Shown: positions 43,149-52,770 of the stretch, piece by piece | How positions within the stretch are numbered: the first letter of the stretch is position 1 | Layout of the letters: each line of letters begins with the position of its first letter | Assembly (NCBI GenBank): GCA_016872515.1 | Contig: VGZR01000006.1 | Coordinates: 23,513-87,512, forward strand | Source of the DNA: SAR202 cluster bacterium | GTDB taxonomy: Bacteria > Chloroflexota > Dehalococcoidia > Lucifugimonadales > VGZR01 | DNA: 64,000 bases | Direction: 5' to 3' | Notes under the pieces: generated by a model | Told to the model about the DNA's origin: nothing | The model's database searches: none | The model's input: the letters and a program-made list of their open reading frames with translations, nothing else | Translations under genes and position numbers: made by a program

Positions 43149-44042
43149 GTGATTGACCGCTCGCTGAAGGGCCTCTACCCCATCCTGTCCATGCCCTTTG
43201 ACGCCAAGGGGCGGATAGATGAAGAAGACCTGAGACGGGAGACGGAGTTCGCTATCAGCGCAGGCGTCCACGGGGTCGGCATCGCCATGGCCAGCGAGGT
43301 GTTCAAGCTGTCGGAGGCAGAGCGCGACCTGGCGCTGCGGACGGTGGTAGCGCAGACGCGCGGGCGCGTGAAGGTGGTGATGCACTCAAGCGCCCCAGGG
43401 ACGAACCTCGCCATCAAGTACAGCCGCCGTGCCGAGAAACTGGGCGCGGACGCCGTGATGGTCACGCCGCCGACCGCGCTGCCGATGCCGCCGACGCAGG
43501 TCGTGGAGTACTTCCAAGAGCTGTCGGATGCCATAACCATCCCCATCTTCGTGCAGGACATCGGCTCCGCGCCAGTGCCACCCCACGTGGTAGCCGAGAT
43601 TGCACGAACGGCGGAGAACGCCTGCTACGCCAAGGTGGAGACGCCGCCGACGCCGCCTCGTGTGGCCGAAGCGACGCGGCTGGGCGGTGATGCAGTCATC
43701 GTGTTCGGCGGCGCTGGAGGGCGGGCACTCATCGGCGAACTGCGGAACGGTTCTGTCGGTACGATGCCTGGCTGTGCCATCCCAGAGGTCTTCCACAAGG
43801 TCTGGGACCTGTACCACGAGGGCAAGGTGGCCGATGCGGAAGCATTGCTCACCCGGAACATGCCCATGCTGGATATGTACAAGGAGTCGCTGGACGTCTC
43901 GTACCACCTAACGAAAGAGGTGCTGCGACTGCGCAGGGTATTCAAGTCAACCTACGTCCGCCATCCAACCATCCCGCCGGGCAAAGCAGCCATCGAGAGA
44001 GTGCAACGGCTCGTGGAGGAGTTGGGGCTAGCTGTTATCTGA
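43149..44042 (+). CDS. Dihydrodipicolinate synthase/N-acetylneuraminate lyase family aldolase
   Basis: A 297-residue DapA-superfamily TIM barrel that forms a Schiff base with a keto-acid. The Lys is in CYAKVETPPTPP. GVHGVGIAMASEVFKLSEAER and GGAGGRALIGELRNGSVGTMPG match the family. Typical dapA context (lysine genes) is absent and the aminotransferase lies upstream, so the substrate is probably a sugar-acid or other keto-acid. Start GTG with GGAGGAG upstream; a longer frame reaches into the preceding gene. Confidence 0.87.
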   Translation: MIDRSLKGLYPILSMPFDAKGRIDEEDLRRETEFAISAGVHGVGIAMASEVFKLSEAERDLALRTVVAQTRGRVKVVMHSSAPGTNLAIKYSRRAEKLGADAVMVTPPTALPMPPTQVVEYFQELSDAITIPIFVQDIGSAPVPPHVVAEIARTAENACYAKVETPPTPPRVAEATRLGGDAVIVFGGAGGRALIGELRNGSVGTMPGCAIPEVFHKVWDLYHEGKVADAEALLTRNMPMLDMYKESLDVSYHLTKEVLRLRRVFKSTYVRHPTIPPGKAAIERVQRLVEELGLAVI

Positions 44043-44060
44043 GGAGAGGGCTTGTAGCGA

Positions 44061-44099
44061 AAACAGAAGGGGCCGCCCTGAGGGCGGCCCCTTCTGTTT
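44061..44099. terminator. Long terminator hairpin
   Basis: AAACAGAAGGGGCCGCCCT and AGGGCGGCCCCTTCTGTTT pair almost without a loop, between the DapA-like gene and the convergent cupredoxin pseudogene. It has A and T tails on both sides and should act in both directions. Confidence 0.85.
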
Positions 44100-44117
44100 A
44101 GCGTGCTAGCGCGACCG

Positions 44118-45517
44118 CTACCTGACAGTCACCTTGGCTTTCATGGTCTCAGGGTGGAACATGCAGTAGTAGTCGAACGTACCCTTCGTGTTGAAGTTGT
44201 AGCTGTACGAAGCGCCGGTTGCCAGCGCGCCACTGGCCCAGGCGCCGCTGCTGGCGCTTACGTTGTGGAACACGGCGTCAGCGTTGGTCCAGGTCACCAT
44301 CGTACCGGCGGTGACGGTCAAGTTCTGCAGGGTGGAATTTTAAATCTCGGACTTGGTCTCTTTGACCGTCGTTGGCTTCACCGCCGGAGCAGCCGTTATG
44401 CCGCCACAAGAGGTGCACTCGGCAATCTCCGCCGCGGACTTGTGAAGGTTGATGGCGAAGCCACCTGACTGGAGGGACGCCAGCGTTGCATCCACAGTGG
44501 TCTTAGACCAGCCTCTCTCTACTGAGTTGAGGACGTGTGCTAGACCGCCCAGGGTGTCGCAGGTGCCGGTATGGATGTGGATGGGCTGCGGAGCGCCAAT
44601 CACTGAATTGACGCTGATGACGGCCTCGGTCTTCTTGCCCTTGGCTGTAAGCAATGCGACGCCGGACTGGCCAGAAGCCAATTCATGAAGAGGAACGACC
44701 AGGACGTTATTCGTCGCAGCGGGCTTGGCAGCTGGGGAAAGCCCGCAGGCGGCATAGACTGTGATCTCGCGCTCCGATTTGTGGATATTCAGAGATAGCT
44801 CGGAGCCTTGGATGCCTCCTAGAGAGCCGTCCACGACGGAGATAGACCGTCCGCTAACGATGTTGCTGAGGGCGTGGATCACGGGGCCAGGAGCAGTGCA
44901 CCCGCCGGTGTGGAGGTGGGCCGGCTGTGCCGTGGTGCCAGCTCCAGGGGTAACGGAGACATTAACCCAAGTCTTGTCAGCCGTCGGCGACCGGCGTCGC
45001 ATAGCCGGTCTGCTTGGAACCCTTTACTTGAGCGATATCGAAGGTGATCTGGTTGTCGCGGGCCGGGATGTCGCCGCAAGCGGTGTAATTGGCGATGTCG
45101 GGAACCGACTTATTGGAGGTTGATGGAGAATCCGCCGGTGTGGAGGTCTTCAAATCTGGCTTCCACTGTTGTGACGGACTTGCCTTCAACCACGTCCTTA
45201 AGGGCATGAACAACACCACCGAGGGTGCTGCAAGGGCCGGTGTGGATATGGATGGGCTGCGCGACTCCCTTGGCTCCAGGAGTGACATTGATGCTCACCC
45301 CGGTCCTAACGACCTTGGAGGTGAGCACAGCCACGCCGGATTGACCAGAGGCGTTCTGTTCCCAGAGACCAACCACGACCACGCTTCTGGACTCAGCCGC
45401 TTCCGCTGGTGCCGTGCTTCTCATCAGATTGACGGTAACAAGCGCAGCCAGGGCGGCGAACAGAAAGAGCGCCCAGCTCGTGGTCCGGGTCCACTTATTC
45501 GTGTGCATGACTCTCAT
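44118..45517 (-). pseudogene. Decayed three-repeat CHRD-like protein with C-terminal cupredoxin
   Basis: Four pieces in order form one secreted protein. The ATG at 45517 has AGGAGG upstream and a signal peptide (AALAALVTVNLMRSTAPAEA). Three ~100-residue repeats follow, each with QPIHIHTG or PAHLHTGGC and ending NLHKS/NIHKS. The last domain is plastocyanin-like (LTVTAGTMVTWTNADAVFHN, then YYCMFHPETMKAKVTV with Cys/His copper ligands). Frame breaks: +1 near 45118, +1 near 44985, and a TAA at about 44341 in a place where Lys is expected. Copper or redox role inferred. Confidence 0.75.
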
Positions 45518-45749
45518 CGTCCCTCCTCTCGACTCCTCGGTTCCGGCCGGTGGTAAGTCCACAAAGCGCCGGGTCGGGGCCTGCTTTCCTAATGTGTATG
45601 ATGTGTATGATTAGCTACGTCCAGCAGACACACCTGGTTTCAACACCCCATGGGTGCTCTAGCGGTTGATAGGGCATAAAGCATTTCTAGGACAAATTGC
45701 AATCACGGTACGACTCGTTTCAAGGCTTCTTACCCTTCCTTCCCATTCC

Positions 45750-46991
45750 CTACCCGTGGGCAAGCGGAAGCTCCACCGGCGCTGAGGCGCCGCTGCGACC
45801 GTGGCGCTGGCCGAGCAGCAGCGTTGCCGGTACCGCCACAGCCGACAGGGCCAAGACGACTACGAAGGCGCCATCGTAGTTCAGGCTGCGGTCGTAGAAC
45901 CAGGCCCCGATGAATGCCCCCAGCCCGCCCGCTAGCTGATGTACTAGCGAAATCAGGCCGGAGATTGTTCCAAGCTGCCTGCGGTCGAAGATGCGGGCGG
46001 TGTACACCATCACCAGAGGCGCGGTGATGAGGAACGTCGCGCCATAGAGCAACGCAAAGACCATGATGCCAAGTGTGTCCTGGAAGGCGAGGGCGATGGC
46101 GAAGATGCCGATGCGCAGGAGGAAACAGAATGCCGTGGGCCACATCGGCCCGAACGAGTCGGTGAACCAGCCACTTGCAAGGACTCCAGCCAAGCCGACG
46201 AGGCCCATGAGGGCGAGGAGGTTGCCGGATAGGACATCGGAGAGTCCGTTGTCTTGGCCGAATGCGACGATATGCGTGGAGACGAAGAAGTCCTGGAAGC
46301 CGCAGATGGCATAGACGACGACCAGCAGCCAGAGCTGGCGGGTGCGCAACAAGGACTGGAGCGGCGCACGCTGGCCCTCCGAGCCCGTTTCCTGGTCAGC
46401 AGCGGCGCCGCCATCTTCCTGTGGACGACGACGCATAGCGAGTAGAATGACCGGCAACACAACCGCGAAGTTGAGGATGCCAAGGGCGCCGAAGGCCCAT
46501 CGCCAGCCAGCGCTGTCCAGGACGGAGGCCAGCGCCGTGATGATAACGAGTTGGCCCAGAGCGTACCCGGCGATCGCGGTGCTGTTAGCCATGCCCATAC
46601 GGCGGGAAAACCAGCGGCTGACGATGATGCCCACAGGAGCGACCGATGTTCCTGCCGACCCGACTGCGAAGATGAGTCCGTAAAGAAGGTAGGTTTGCCA
46701 CAAGGTCTGGACGAGGCCCATCAACCCGATGCCCACCGTAGCGATGCAAGCCGCGGCCGCCATGACCCACCGGGGGTTGTACTTGTCCAGAAGGCGGCCG
46801 AACACGGGCATCGCCAGGGCGGAAACGACCATGAAGGCAGTGAAGGCGAGGGAAAGCTCGGATCGGCTCCATTCAAGATCCTCGCTCATCGGCTTCAGGA
46901 CAAGCCCAAGAGCGAAAAGGGTACCGGCATTGAAGAAGAGGACGACGAAAGCGGCACTCAGGATGACCCAGCTGTAGTCGAGACGGCGCAA
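45750..46991 (-). CDS. MFS transporter
   Basis: A 413-residue, twelve-helix major facilitator of the oxalate/formate or monocarboxylate type. Seen are GRLLDKYNPRWVM (motif A-like loop), SVAPVGIIVSRWFSRRMGMA and a hydrophilic central loop (residues ~185-210). It probably imports an organic acid used by nearby catabolic enzymes. The start is TTG 46991 with GGAGG four bases upstream; no ATG precedes the first helix in the longer frame. Confidence 0.88.
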   Translation of the reverse strand: MRRLDYSWVILSAAFVVLFFNAGTLFALGLVLKPMSEDLEWSRSELSLAFTAFMVVSALAMPVFGRLLDKYNPRWVMAAAACIATVGIGLMGLVQTLWQTYLLYGLIFAVGSAGTSVAPVGIIVSRWFSRRMGMANSTAIAGYALGQLVIITALASVLDSAGWRWAFGALGILNFAVVLPVILLAMRRRPQEDGGAAADQETGSEGQRAPLQSLLRTRQLWLLVVVYAICGFQDFFVSTHIVAFGQDNGLSDVLSGNLLALMGLVGLAGVLASGWFTDSFGPMWPTAFCFLLRIGIFAIALAFQDTLGIMVFALLYGATFLITAPLVMVYTARIFDRRQLGTISGLISLVHQLAGGLGAFIGAWFYDRSLNYDGAFVVVLALSAVAVPATLLLGQRHGRSGASAPVELPLAHG

Positions 46992-47138
46992 GGTGCCTCC
47001 GTGCCCCAAAGCTGCGAAAGGATAGCACCGGCCTAGGAAGCCGTCAACGGAACGCGGGCTGTCGCATGTCGGATAGGGGCTGGCGTATGATAGACGGCGC
47101 GTTTTCGAAGGGGCCCTGAGAACGAGCAAGGAGGCCTA

Positions 47139-47607
47139 TGGTGCAGCAGATCAAGGTTGGCCAGGTGTTCGACCCCCAAAAGACCATTTTGGCGTTGTAC
47201 CCCAAGAAGAGACGCTCAAGGATGTCATAACCAGATTCGCCAAAGACGCTCGCCTCCGCAGCGCATTCGTGGCTGACCCGATCAATCGCTTCAGTGGGGT
47301 GATTACACGGAACGACCTCCTGAAATGGACACACCTCCAATTTGGCAGCGAAATGCGCTCGATAAGCATCTCCCCAAAGGACATCTGTCGCGTCGCCTCC
47401 GCGACGAGGGCGAAGGACTTGGCGGTGGGCGACTGGCGAACCATGGGAGTCCGGCTGGACGCCGATTTAGCTACCGCTTTGCAGCAGTTCATGGAACATG
47501 ATGAGATAGACATCCCTGTGCTCGACAAGGACGGCAGGGTGTTGGGCGACCTTAGACTGTCCCAGACCCTTTACTACTCGATAGATGCAGGCCGGAAGGA
47601 AGATTGA
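47139..47607 (+). pseudogene. CBS-domain protein, frameshifted at a C5 run
   Basis: AAGGAGG and ATG begin MVQQIKVGQVFDP. The frame then fails; adding one C in CCCCC (47173-47177) gives PKDHFGVVPQEETLKDVITR and joins the remaining frame (FVADPINRFSGVITRNDLL, and later DIPVLDKDGRVLGDLRLSQTL). The product would be ~157 residues with two CBS motifs, which bind adenine nucleotides. Homopolymer context suggests a sequence error. It precedes the HpcH-like gene by 11 bases. Confidence 0.65.
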
Positions 47608-47618
47608 GTGACGGTTAG

Positions 47619-48446
47619 GTGACTGGCGAAGAACTGAAAAAGAAGGTGCAGGCTGGCGGCATCGTATATGGGACGATGCTCAGCACGAGCCGCAATCCCC
47701 GGTGGGCGCTGCCCCTGGCAGGCTTCGGCCTTGAGTTCGTCGTGATAGACACCGAGCACTCGCCACGGAGCCGGGCCGATGTAGCCGACTTTCTGGCAGC
47801 GGCGCGCGACAGCGGCGCGGTGCTCATCGTCCGCATCCCCATCCCCGACTCGCACTACGTAACGATGGCCCTCGATGCAGGCGCGCACGGCGTCCTGGCC
47901 CCCTATTGCGAGACGGTTGAGGAGGTCGAGGAGGTGGTGGAGGCAGCCAAGTGGCGCCCCCTCAAAGGGGCACTGGTGCGCCGGGTAACCCAGACAGGGA
48001 AGTTCCCTAGCGCAGCGACGAAGAAGTACCTGGAAGAGCGGAACAAGCACACGGTCTGCCTTATCGGCATCGAAAGCGTCCCCGCCATCGAGAATCTCGA
48101 TAACATCCTCAAGGTGCCTGGCATTGACGGCATCTTCGTCGGGCCCAACGACCTGACCATCTCGCTGGGTATCCCCGACCAGTACGAACACCCGGACTAC
48201 GAGAGGGCACTGCGGCGCATCCTGGCCGCCTGCAAGAAGCGCCGTGTTCCCGTGATGGTTCATCACCATACGGTGGAACTGACCACCAAGTGGCTGCGCG
48301 AGGGAGCGCGGTTCGTCCTCCACGGCTCGGACGTGCGGCTCATGCACGCGGGGGTGCGGGCTGAGTTCGGTGCAGTGAAGGCGGCTGCGGCCAAGCTGGC
48401 CGACGCCAAGGCCAAAGATATCGGCGAGTCTGACGAGGTCGTCTAG
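47619..48446 (+). CDS. HpcH/HpaI family aldolase
   Basis: A 275-residue class II aldolase of the 2,4-dihydroxyhept-2-ene-1,7-dioate type. It has FVVIDTEHSPRSRADV, VLAPYCETVEEVEEVV (metal region), LIGIESVPAIENLDNI and GIFVGPNDLTISLGIP. The metal-binding Glu and Asp of GIES and GPND are present. It splits a hydroxy-keto acid into pyruvate and an aldehyde. The start is GTG; no strong ribosome site. Followed by an SMP-30-like gene. Confidence 0.9.
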   Translation: MTGEELKKKVQAGGIVYGTMLSTSRNPRWALPLAGFGLEFVVIDTEHSPRSRADVADFLAAARDSGAVLIVRIPIPDSHYVTMALDAGAHGVLAPYCETVEEVEEVVEAAKWRPLKGALVRRVTQTGKFPSAATKKYLEERNKHTVCLIGIESVPAIENLDNILKVPGIDGIFVGPNDLTISLGIPDQYEHPDYERALRRILAACKKRRVPVMVHHHTVELTTKWLREGARFVLHGSDVRLMHAGVRAEFGAVKAAAAKLADAKAKDIGESDEVV

Positions 48447-48470
48447 TGTTACCGAGGAGGCATGACCCAA

Positions 48471-49376
48471 ATGCTTTGGGAGTTCATTCCGGTGAGCGGG
48501 CCGCATGGCGGCGTGACCGAGGGGCCGGCGTGGGATGGCGCTGCCCTGCTCTTCACTCACATTCCAGCCAGCCGTATCCTGCGTTTCGACCCAAAGACGC
48601 GGCTGACCGCCGTGTTCCGCGAGGGCACGAACCACGCCAATGGGCTGATGCTGGACAAGGAAGGCAGGCTACAGGCCTGCGAGGGCGGCGGAAGGCGCAT
48701 CGTCCGGTACGAGCCGGACGGTAAGACCACCGTCCTGGTGGACAAGTTCGAGGGCAAGCGCCTCAACATGCCCAACGACCTGGCGGTGGACGACAAGGGC
48801 CGCATCTGGTTCACAGACCCGTGGTACGAGGGCGCCGCGGGGCCGCAGAGCATGGACCGCTCCCGCATGGAGCTCGACCACGAGTCAGTCTATCGCCTCG
48901 ACCCGCAGAAGGACGGAACGTGGAAGATCAACCGCGTGACGTTCGACACGACCCGGCCCAACGGCCTCCTCTTCTCACTCGACCACAAGACCCTGTTCGT
49001 GGCCCAGAGCGGGCGGCGCCCCGACGAGTTGAGGCAACTCCGCGCCTATCCGGTGAACCCGGACGGCAGCCTGGGCAAAGCCAAGGTGCTGCATGAGTTC
49101 GGCGAGTGGCGCGGCATAGATGGCATGGTATTGGACACCGAAGGCTACATCATCGCTACCGCCGGCCAGAAAGAGGGCGGCCCAGGCCCCAGCATCTACG
49201 TGTTCGCGCCCGACGGCGCCATCGTCCACCGCTACCGCGTGCCGGTAGACAGGCCGACGAACTGCTCATTCGGCGACGCCGACCTGCGGACGCTGTACGT
49301 GACTACGATTGACGGCTTCGTGTTCCGCGTGCTCACGGAGCGGCAAGGACGCCTGTGGTATCCGCCGCTGCGGTGA
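48471..49376 (+). CDS. SMP-30/gluconolactonase family protein
   Basis: A ~301-residue six-bladed propeller. Metal ligands are suggested by TEGPAWDG (Glu), MPNDLAVDDKGRIWFTD (Asn/Asp), TRPNGLLFSLD (Asn) and GIDGMVLD (Asp). The likely reaction is hydrolysis of a sugar lactone to the acid, feeding the neighbouring aldolase-type enzymes. AGGAGG touches the ATG at 48462 but lies ten bases before ATG 48471; either start is possible. Confidence 0.9.
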   Translation: MLWEFIPVSGPHGGVTEGPAWDGAALLFTHIPASRILRFDPKTRLTAVFREGTNHANGLMLDKEGRLQACEGGGRRIVRYEPDGKTTVLVDKFEGKRLNMPNDLAVDDKGRIWFTDPWYEGAAGPQSMDRSRMELDHESVYRLDPQKDGTWKINRVTFDTTRPNGLLFSLDHKTLFVAQSGRRPDELRQLRAYPVNPDGSLGKAKVLHEFGEWRGIDGMVLDTEGYIIATAGQKEGGPGPSIYVFAPDGAIVHRYRVPVDRPTNCSFGDADLRTLYVTTIDGFVFRVLTERQGRLWYPPLR

Positions 49377-49404
49377 GCCCGAGCCCCGCCGAAAGGCGTT
49401 GGGA

Positions 49405-50436
49405 ATGGACCTGACCACTACAGAGGGCGTCATAAGAGAGGCCGAAGCCATATTCGCTTCTGAAGGGCGCGACCTGCGCTCCTCTCTGTACCGCGAGCTC
49501 CTGTTGAACGCCCTCAAGTGCAAGCGGGACGAGCTCGACTTCCTCGACCTCAAGGTGCTCAACCGGGCCGTGTCGGAGTTCCGCTACGCCGCCAAGGTCT
49601 TCAAACCCTACCGGAATGTACGCAAAGTCTCGATATTCGGCTCCGCGAGGACAGCGCCCGGCACGCCATACTACGAACTCGCGGTGGAGCTTGGCCAACT
49701 CCTGGCCGAGCGGGGCTACATGGTCATAACCGGAGCCGCTAGTGGCATCATGCGTGCAGGCATCGAGGGCGCCGGCCTCGAAAAGAGTTTCGGCGTCAAC
49801 ATCCTCCTCCCGTTCGAGACTGAGCCAAGCGGAGCGATCAGGGACGACCCGAAGCTCATCAGGTTCAGGTACTTCTTCACCCGCAAGCTGTTCTTCGTCA
49901 TGGAAGCCGACGCCTTTGCCCTCTTCCCGGGCGGCTTCGGGACGCACGACGAAGGGTTCGAGGTGCTCACCCTACTCCAGACCGGGAAGGCGCCTCCGAT
50001 GCCCCTATTGTTGATGGAGTTGCCGGACGAGGAGTACTGGGAGACCTGGCACGGATTCATCGAGGGCCAGCTGTTGAAGCGGGGCTATATCTCCCCCGAA
50101 GACCTGTCGCTCTACAAGATTGTCCACTCTGCTGATGAAGGCGCGGATTGGATCAGCTTCTACTACTCGACTTTCCACTCACTGCGCCAGGTTGGAGATA
50201 CCCTGGTTATCCGGCTTACACAACCGCTCGGCAGCGTCCAGGTCAAAGAACTGAACAAGGCCTTCCACGACCTTCTCCAAGCAGGGGAAATCACAAAGAC
50301 CACCCCCTTGCCGGCAGAGGAGGACGAGCCGGAACTACTGTCACTCCCGAGGATCCGGTTCACGAATAACAAACGAAGCCCCGGCCGCCTGAACCAGATG
50401 ATCCTAGCCATCAACAAGCTGGGACGAGAAGGGTGA
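49405..50436 (+). CDS. LOG-family protein (TIGR00730-like)
   Basis: A 343-residue protein of the LOG/'lysine decarboxylase-like' family. The core has VSIFGSARTAPGTPYYELA, GAASGIMRAGIEGAG and PGGFGTHDEGFEVL, the nucleotide-binding PGGxGT and Glu of cytokinin-activating phosphoribohydrolases. It carries ~70 extra N-terminal and ~80 extra C-terminal residues, as in bacterial large LOG and PpnN-like proteins. It probably hydrolyses nucleoside monophosphates. Start at ATG 49405. Confidence 0.87.
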   Translation: MDLTTTEGVIREAEAIFASEGRDLRSSLYRELLLNALKCKRDELDFLDLKVLNRAVSEFRYAAKVFKPYRNVRKVSIFGSARTAPGTPYYELAVELGQLLAERGYMVITGAASGIMRAGIEGAGLEKSFGVNILLPFETEPSGAIRDDPKLIRFRYFFTRKLFFVMEADAFALFPGGFGTHDEGFEVLTLLQTGKAPPMPLLLMELPDEEYWETWHGFIEGQLLKRGYISPEDLSLYKIVHSADEGADWISFYYSTFHSLRQVGDTLVIRLTQPLGSVQVKELNKAFHDLLQAGEITKTTPLPAEEDEPELLSLPRIRFTNNKRSPGRLNQMILAINKLGREG

Positions 50437-50492
50437 TTGCCGAGGCCTAGACCCACGCACAAACGCCTATCTCTGAAGGAGGTTATCCTGTC

Positions 50493-51533
50493 ATGGCCAA
50501 TGAAAAGATACGAGTGGCGCTTGTCGGCGCGGGAGCGAATACGAAGCTGCGTCACATCCCCGGCCTGCGGGCGATGAAGGGCGTCGAAATCGTGGGCGTG
50601 GCGAATCGGACACGGGAGTCGGGAGAGCGCATCGCCAAAGAGTACGGCTTCCCGAAGGTGTACGGCCACTGGACGGAGGCGGTCGCCGACCCAGACGCGG
50701 ACGCGGTCTCCATCGGGACCTGGCCCTACATGCACCGGGTCATGGTTGAAGCCTCGCTGGAGCACGGGAAGCACGTGCTCACCGAGGCACGTATGGCGAT
50801 GAACGCGGCGGAGGCACGCTCCATGCTGGCTGCGTCGCGTGCCCATCCAGAACTCGTGACACAGATCGTCCCGGCTCCGCTTACGCTCAAGGTGGACAAG
50901 ACCATCCGCCGGCTGATAGACGAGGGCTACCTGGGCGACGTGCTCTCGCTGGACCTGGTGAGCCACCTTGGTGGGTTCGTTGACCGCGACGGGCCGATGC
51001 ACTGGCGGTACGACCGCGACCTGAGCGGCTACAACGCCATGTACATGGGCATCTGGTACGAGACCCTGATGCGGTGGGTCGGTCCTGCGTGCAGCGTCTC
51101 GGCGGTCACCAGAGTCACCGTCAAGTCGCGCAAGGACGCGGATGGCAAGAGCCACACCATCACCATCCCCGACCACTTGGAAATCGTCGCCGAAATGGCG
51201 TCGGGACCCGTCGCCCACATGCGCTTCAGCTCAGTCACCGGCCATCCGCCCGGCGACCAGGCATGGCTATTCGGGACGGAGGGCACGTTGCGGCTGGACG
51301 TGCCGACGATGACGCTCCACGGCGGGCGGCGCGCCGACAAAGGCCTCGTGCCCATTTCAATCCCAGCCAAAGACCAGGGCTCCTGGCGCGTCGAGGAGGA
51401 GTTCGTCAATGCCATCCGCGGCCTGGAGAAGGTGACGCTTACCGCCTTCGAGGATGGCGTACGCTACATGGAGTTCACGGAGGCCGTGACGCGCAGCGCT
51501 CAGGAGCGGCGGACGATTCCCTTGCCACTCTAG
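50493..51533 (+). CDS. Gfo/Idh/MocA family oxidoreductase
   Basis: A 346-residue NAD(P)-dependent sugar or polyol dehydrogenase. The N-terminal Rossmann motif is VALVGAGANTKLRHIPG, followed by GVANRTRESGERIAKEYGFPKVY and the EAR(M) segment replacing the usual EKP (HVLTEARMAMN). The C-terminal alpha/beta domain contains HLGGFVDRDGPMHW. AAGGAGG lies upstream of the ATG. Substrate unknown. Confidence 0.9.
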   Translation: MANEKIRVALVGAGANTKLRHIPGLRAMKGVEIVGVANRTRESGERIAKEYGFPKVYGHWTEAVADPDADAVSIGTWPYMHRVMVEASLEHGKHVLTEARMAMNAAEARSMLAASRAHPELVTQIVPAPLTLKVDKTIRRLIDEGYLGDVLSLDLVSHLGGFVDRDGPMHWRYDRDLSGYNAMYMGIWYETLMRWVGPACSVSAVTRVTVKSRKDADGKSHTITIPDHLEIVAEMASGPVAHMRFSSVTGHPPGDQAWLFGTEGTLRLDVPTMTLHGGRRADKGLVPISIPAKDQGSWRVEEEFVNAIRGLEKVTLTAFEDGVRYMEFTEAVTRSAQERRTIPLPL

Positions 51534-51588
51534 AGGGCTGTGTTTCCCTGCCCACCCAAGGACCTCGATTCAGCAAGGACGGTGCGAT

Positions 51589-52770
51589 GTGGACATCGAA
51601 GGACTGAGAAGACAGATACCTACCGTACAGAAGATGGCCTACTTCAACACCGGCTGGGAAGGCCCGTCGCCGGTGCCGGTTATCGAGGCCATCAAGGAGC
51701 GGCTGGAGTACGAGAGCTACAACGGGCCAAGCTCGCCGGAGGTGCTGGAGAGTGCCGAGTCCATCGCGCGGCAGGCCAAGGAGGCCGTGGCAAAACTTGT
51801 CAATGCTTCGCCCGATGAGATTGCGCTGACCGAGAACACAACAGAGGGCCTGAACGTCGTGCTCAACGGGCTGCCATGGATGGCGGGCGACGAAATCGTG
51901 ACGTGCAACCTGGAGCACCCTTCGGTGCTGCTCCCCAGCTATAACCTCCAGCAGCGGGCTGGCGTGAAGGTCAAAGTCGTCATCCTGTCCTCTAACTCGA
52001 CCCACGACGAAATCGTATCCAAGTTCGAAGAAGCACTGACACCAAAGACGCGCATGGTGTTCCTCAGCCACATCGAGTACTCCTGCGGCCTGCGGATGCC
52101 CATCAAGCGCATCCGCCGGCTCACGCAGGGGCGCGGCATCTGGATGCTGCTGGACGGAGCGCAGGGCCCCGGCCACGTCCGGCTCGACATGCGGGACATC
52201 GGCTGCGACTTCTACTCGATGCCTGGGCACAAGTGGCTGCTCGGTCCGGACGGCACGGGCGCGCTGTACATCCGGAAAGAGATGCTTGAGCAAGTCAGGC
52301 CGGTCCGCGTCGGCTACCGGTTCGCCAAGAGCTTCGACCAGGCGGGGAACTTCGTCCCCCTGACCGATAGCATAGACAAGTTCCGCGTGAGCACGACCAG
52401 CGCGCCCCTGCGGGCCGGTCACCTGGAAGCGGTGCGGTTTCATCAGCGCATCGGGAGCGACACGGTCGAGCAGCGGAGCCTCGCTCAAGCCGCGCGGCTC
52501 AAGACAGCGCTGTCGGCCATCCCAGGCGTGCGGGTCACGTCGCCGCTGGAGGGGCCAGAGTGCACCGGCCTCGTCACGTTCACCATCGAAGGCGTGGCCC
52601 CGGCTGACGCGGTGGCGGCTATGTGGAAAACCCAGCGCATCCTGACGAGAGCAGTCGCGTTCCCCTCCGGCATCCGCGCGTCGGTCGCCTTCTTCAACAC
52701 CGACGACGAGATTGCCCGCCTCGCGGAAGCGGTGCGTGGTTTAGCGAAGGCGCCCAAACCCAGGGCATGA
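51589..52770 (+). CDS. Class V aminotransferase (isopenicillin N epimerase/cysteine desulfurase-like)
   Basis: A 393-residue fold-type I PLP enzyme. The PLP Lys is in SMPGHKWLLGPDGTGALY, and LLDGAQGPGHVRLDM carries the ring-binding Asp. NTTEGLNVVLNGL and HIEYSCGLRMPIK are typical. GTG start, with AGGA nine bases upstream. It lacks the active-site Cys loop of IscS, so racemase/lyase activity is more likely. Its stop overlaps the start of the next gene (ATGA). Confidence 0.88.
   Translation: MDIEGLRRQIPTVQKMAYFNTGWEGPSPVPVIEAIKERLEYESYNGPSSPEVLESAESIARQAKEAVAKLVNASPDEIALTENTTEGLNVVLNGLPWMAGDEIVTCNLEHPSVLLPSYNLQQRAGVKVKVVILSSNSTHDEIVSKFEEALTPKTRMVFLSHIEYSCGLRMPIKRIRRLTQGRGIWMLLDGAQGPGHVRLDMRDIGCDFYSMPGHKWLLGPDGTGALYIRKEMLEQVRPVRVGYRFAKSFDQAGNFVPLTDSIDKFRVSTTSAPLRAGHLEAVRFHQRIGSDTVEQRSLAQAARLKTALSAIPGVRVTSPLEGPECTGLVTFTIEGVAPADAVAAMWKTQRILTRAVAFPSGIRASVAFFNTDDEIARLAEAVRGLAKAPKPRA

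Noticed and set aside
44339..44343. Stop-codon readthrough in the CHRD/cupredoxin gene
   Set aside because: The codon is TAA, not TGA, so selenocysteine does not apply, and the gene has two further frameshifts. Decay or sequence error is simpler.
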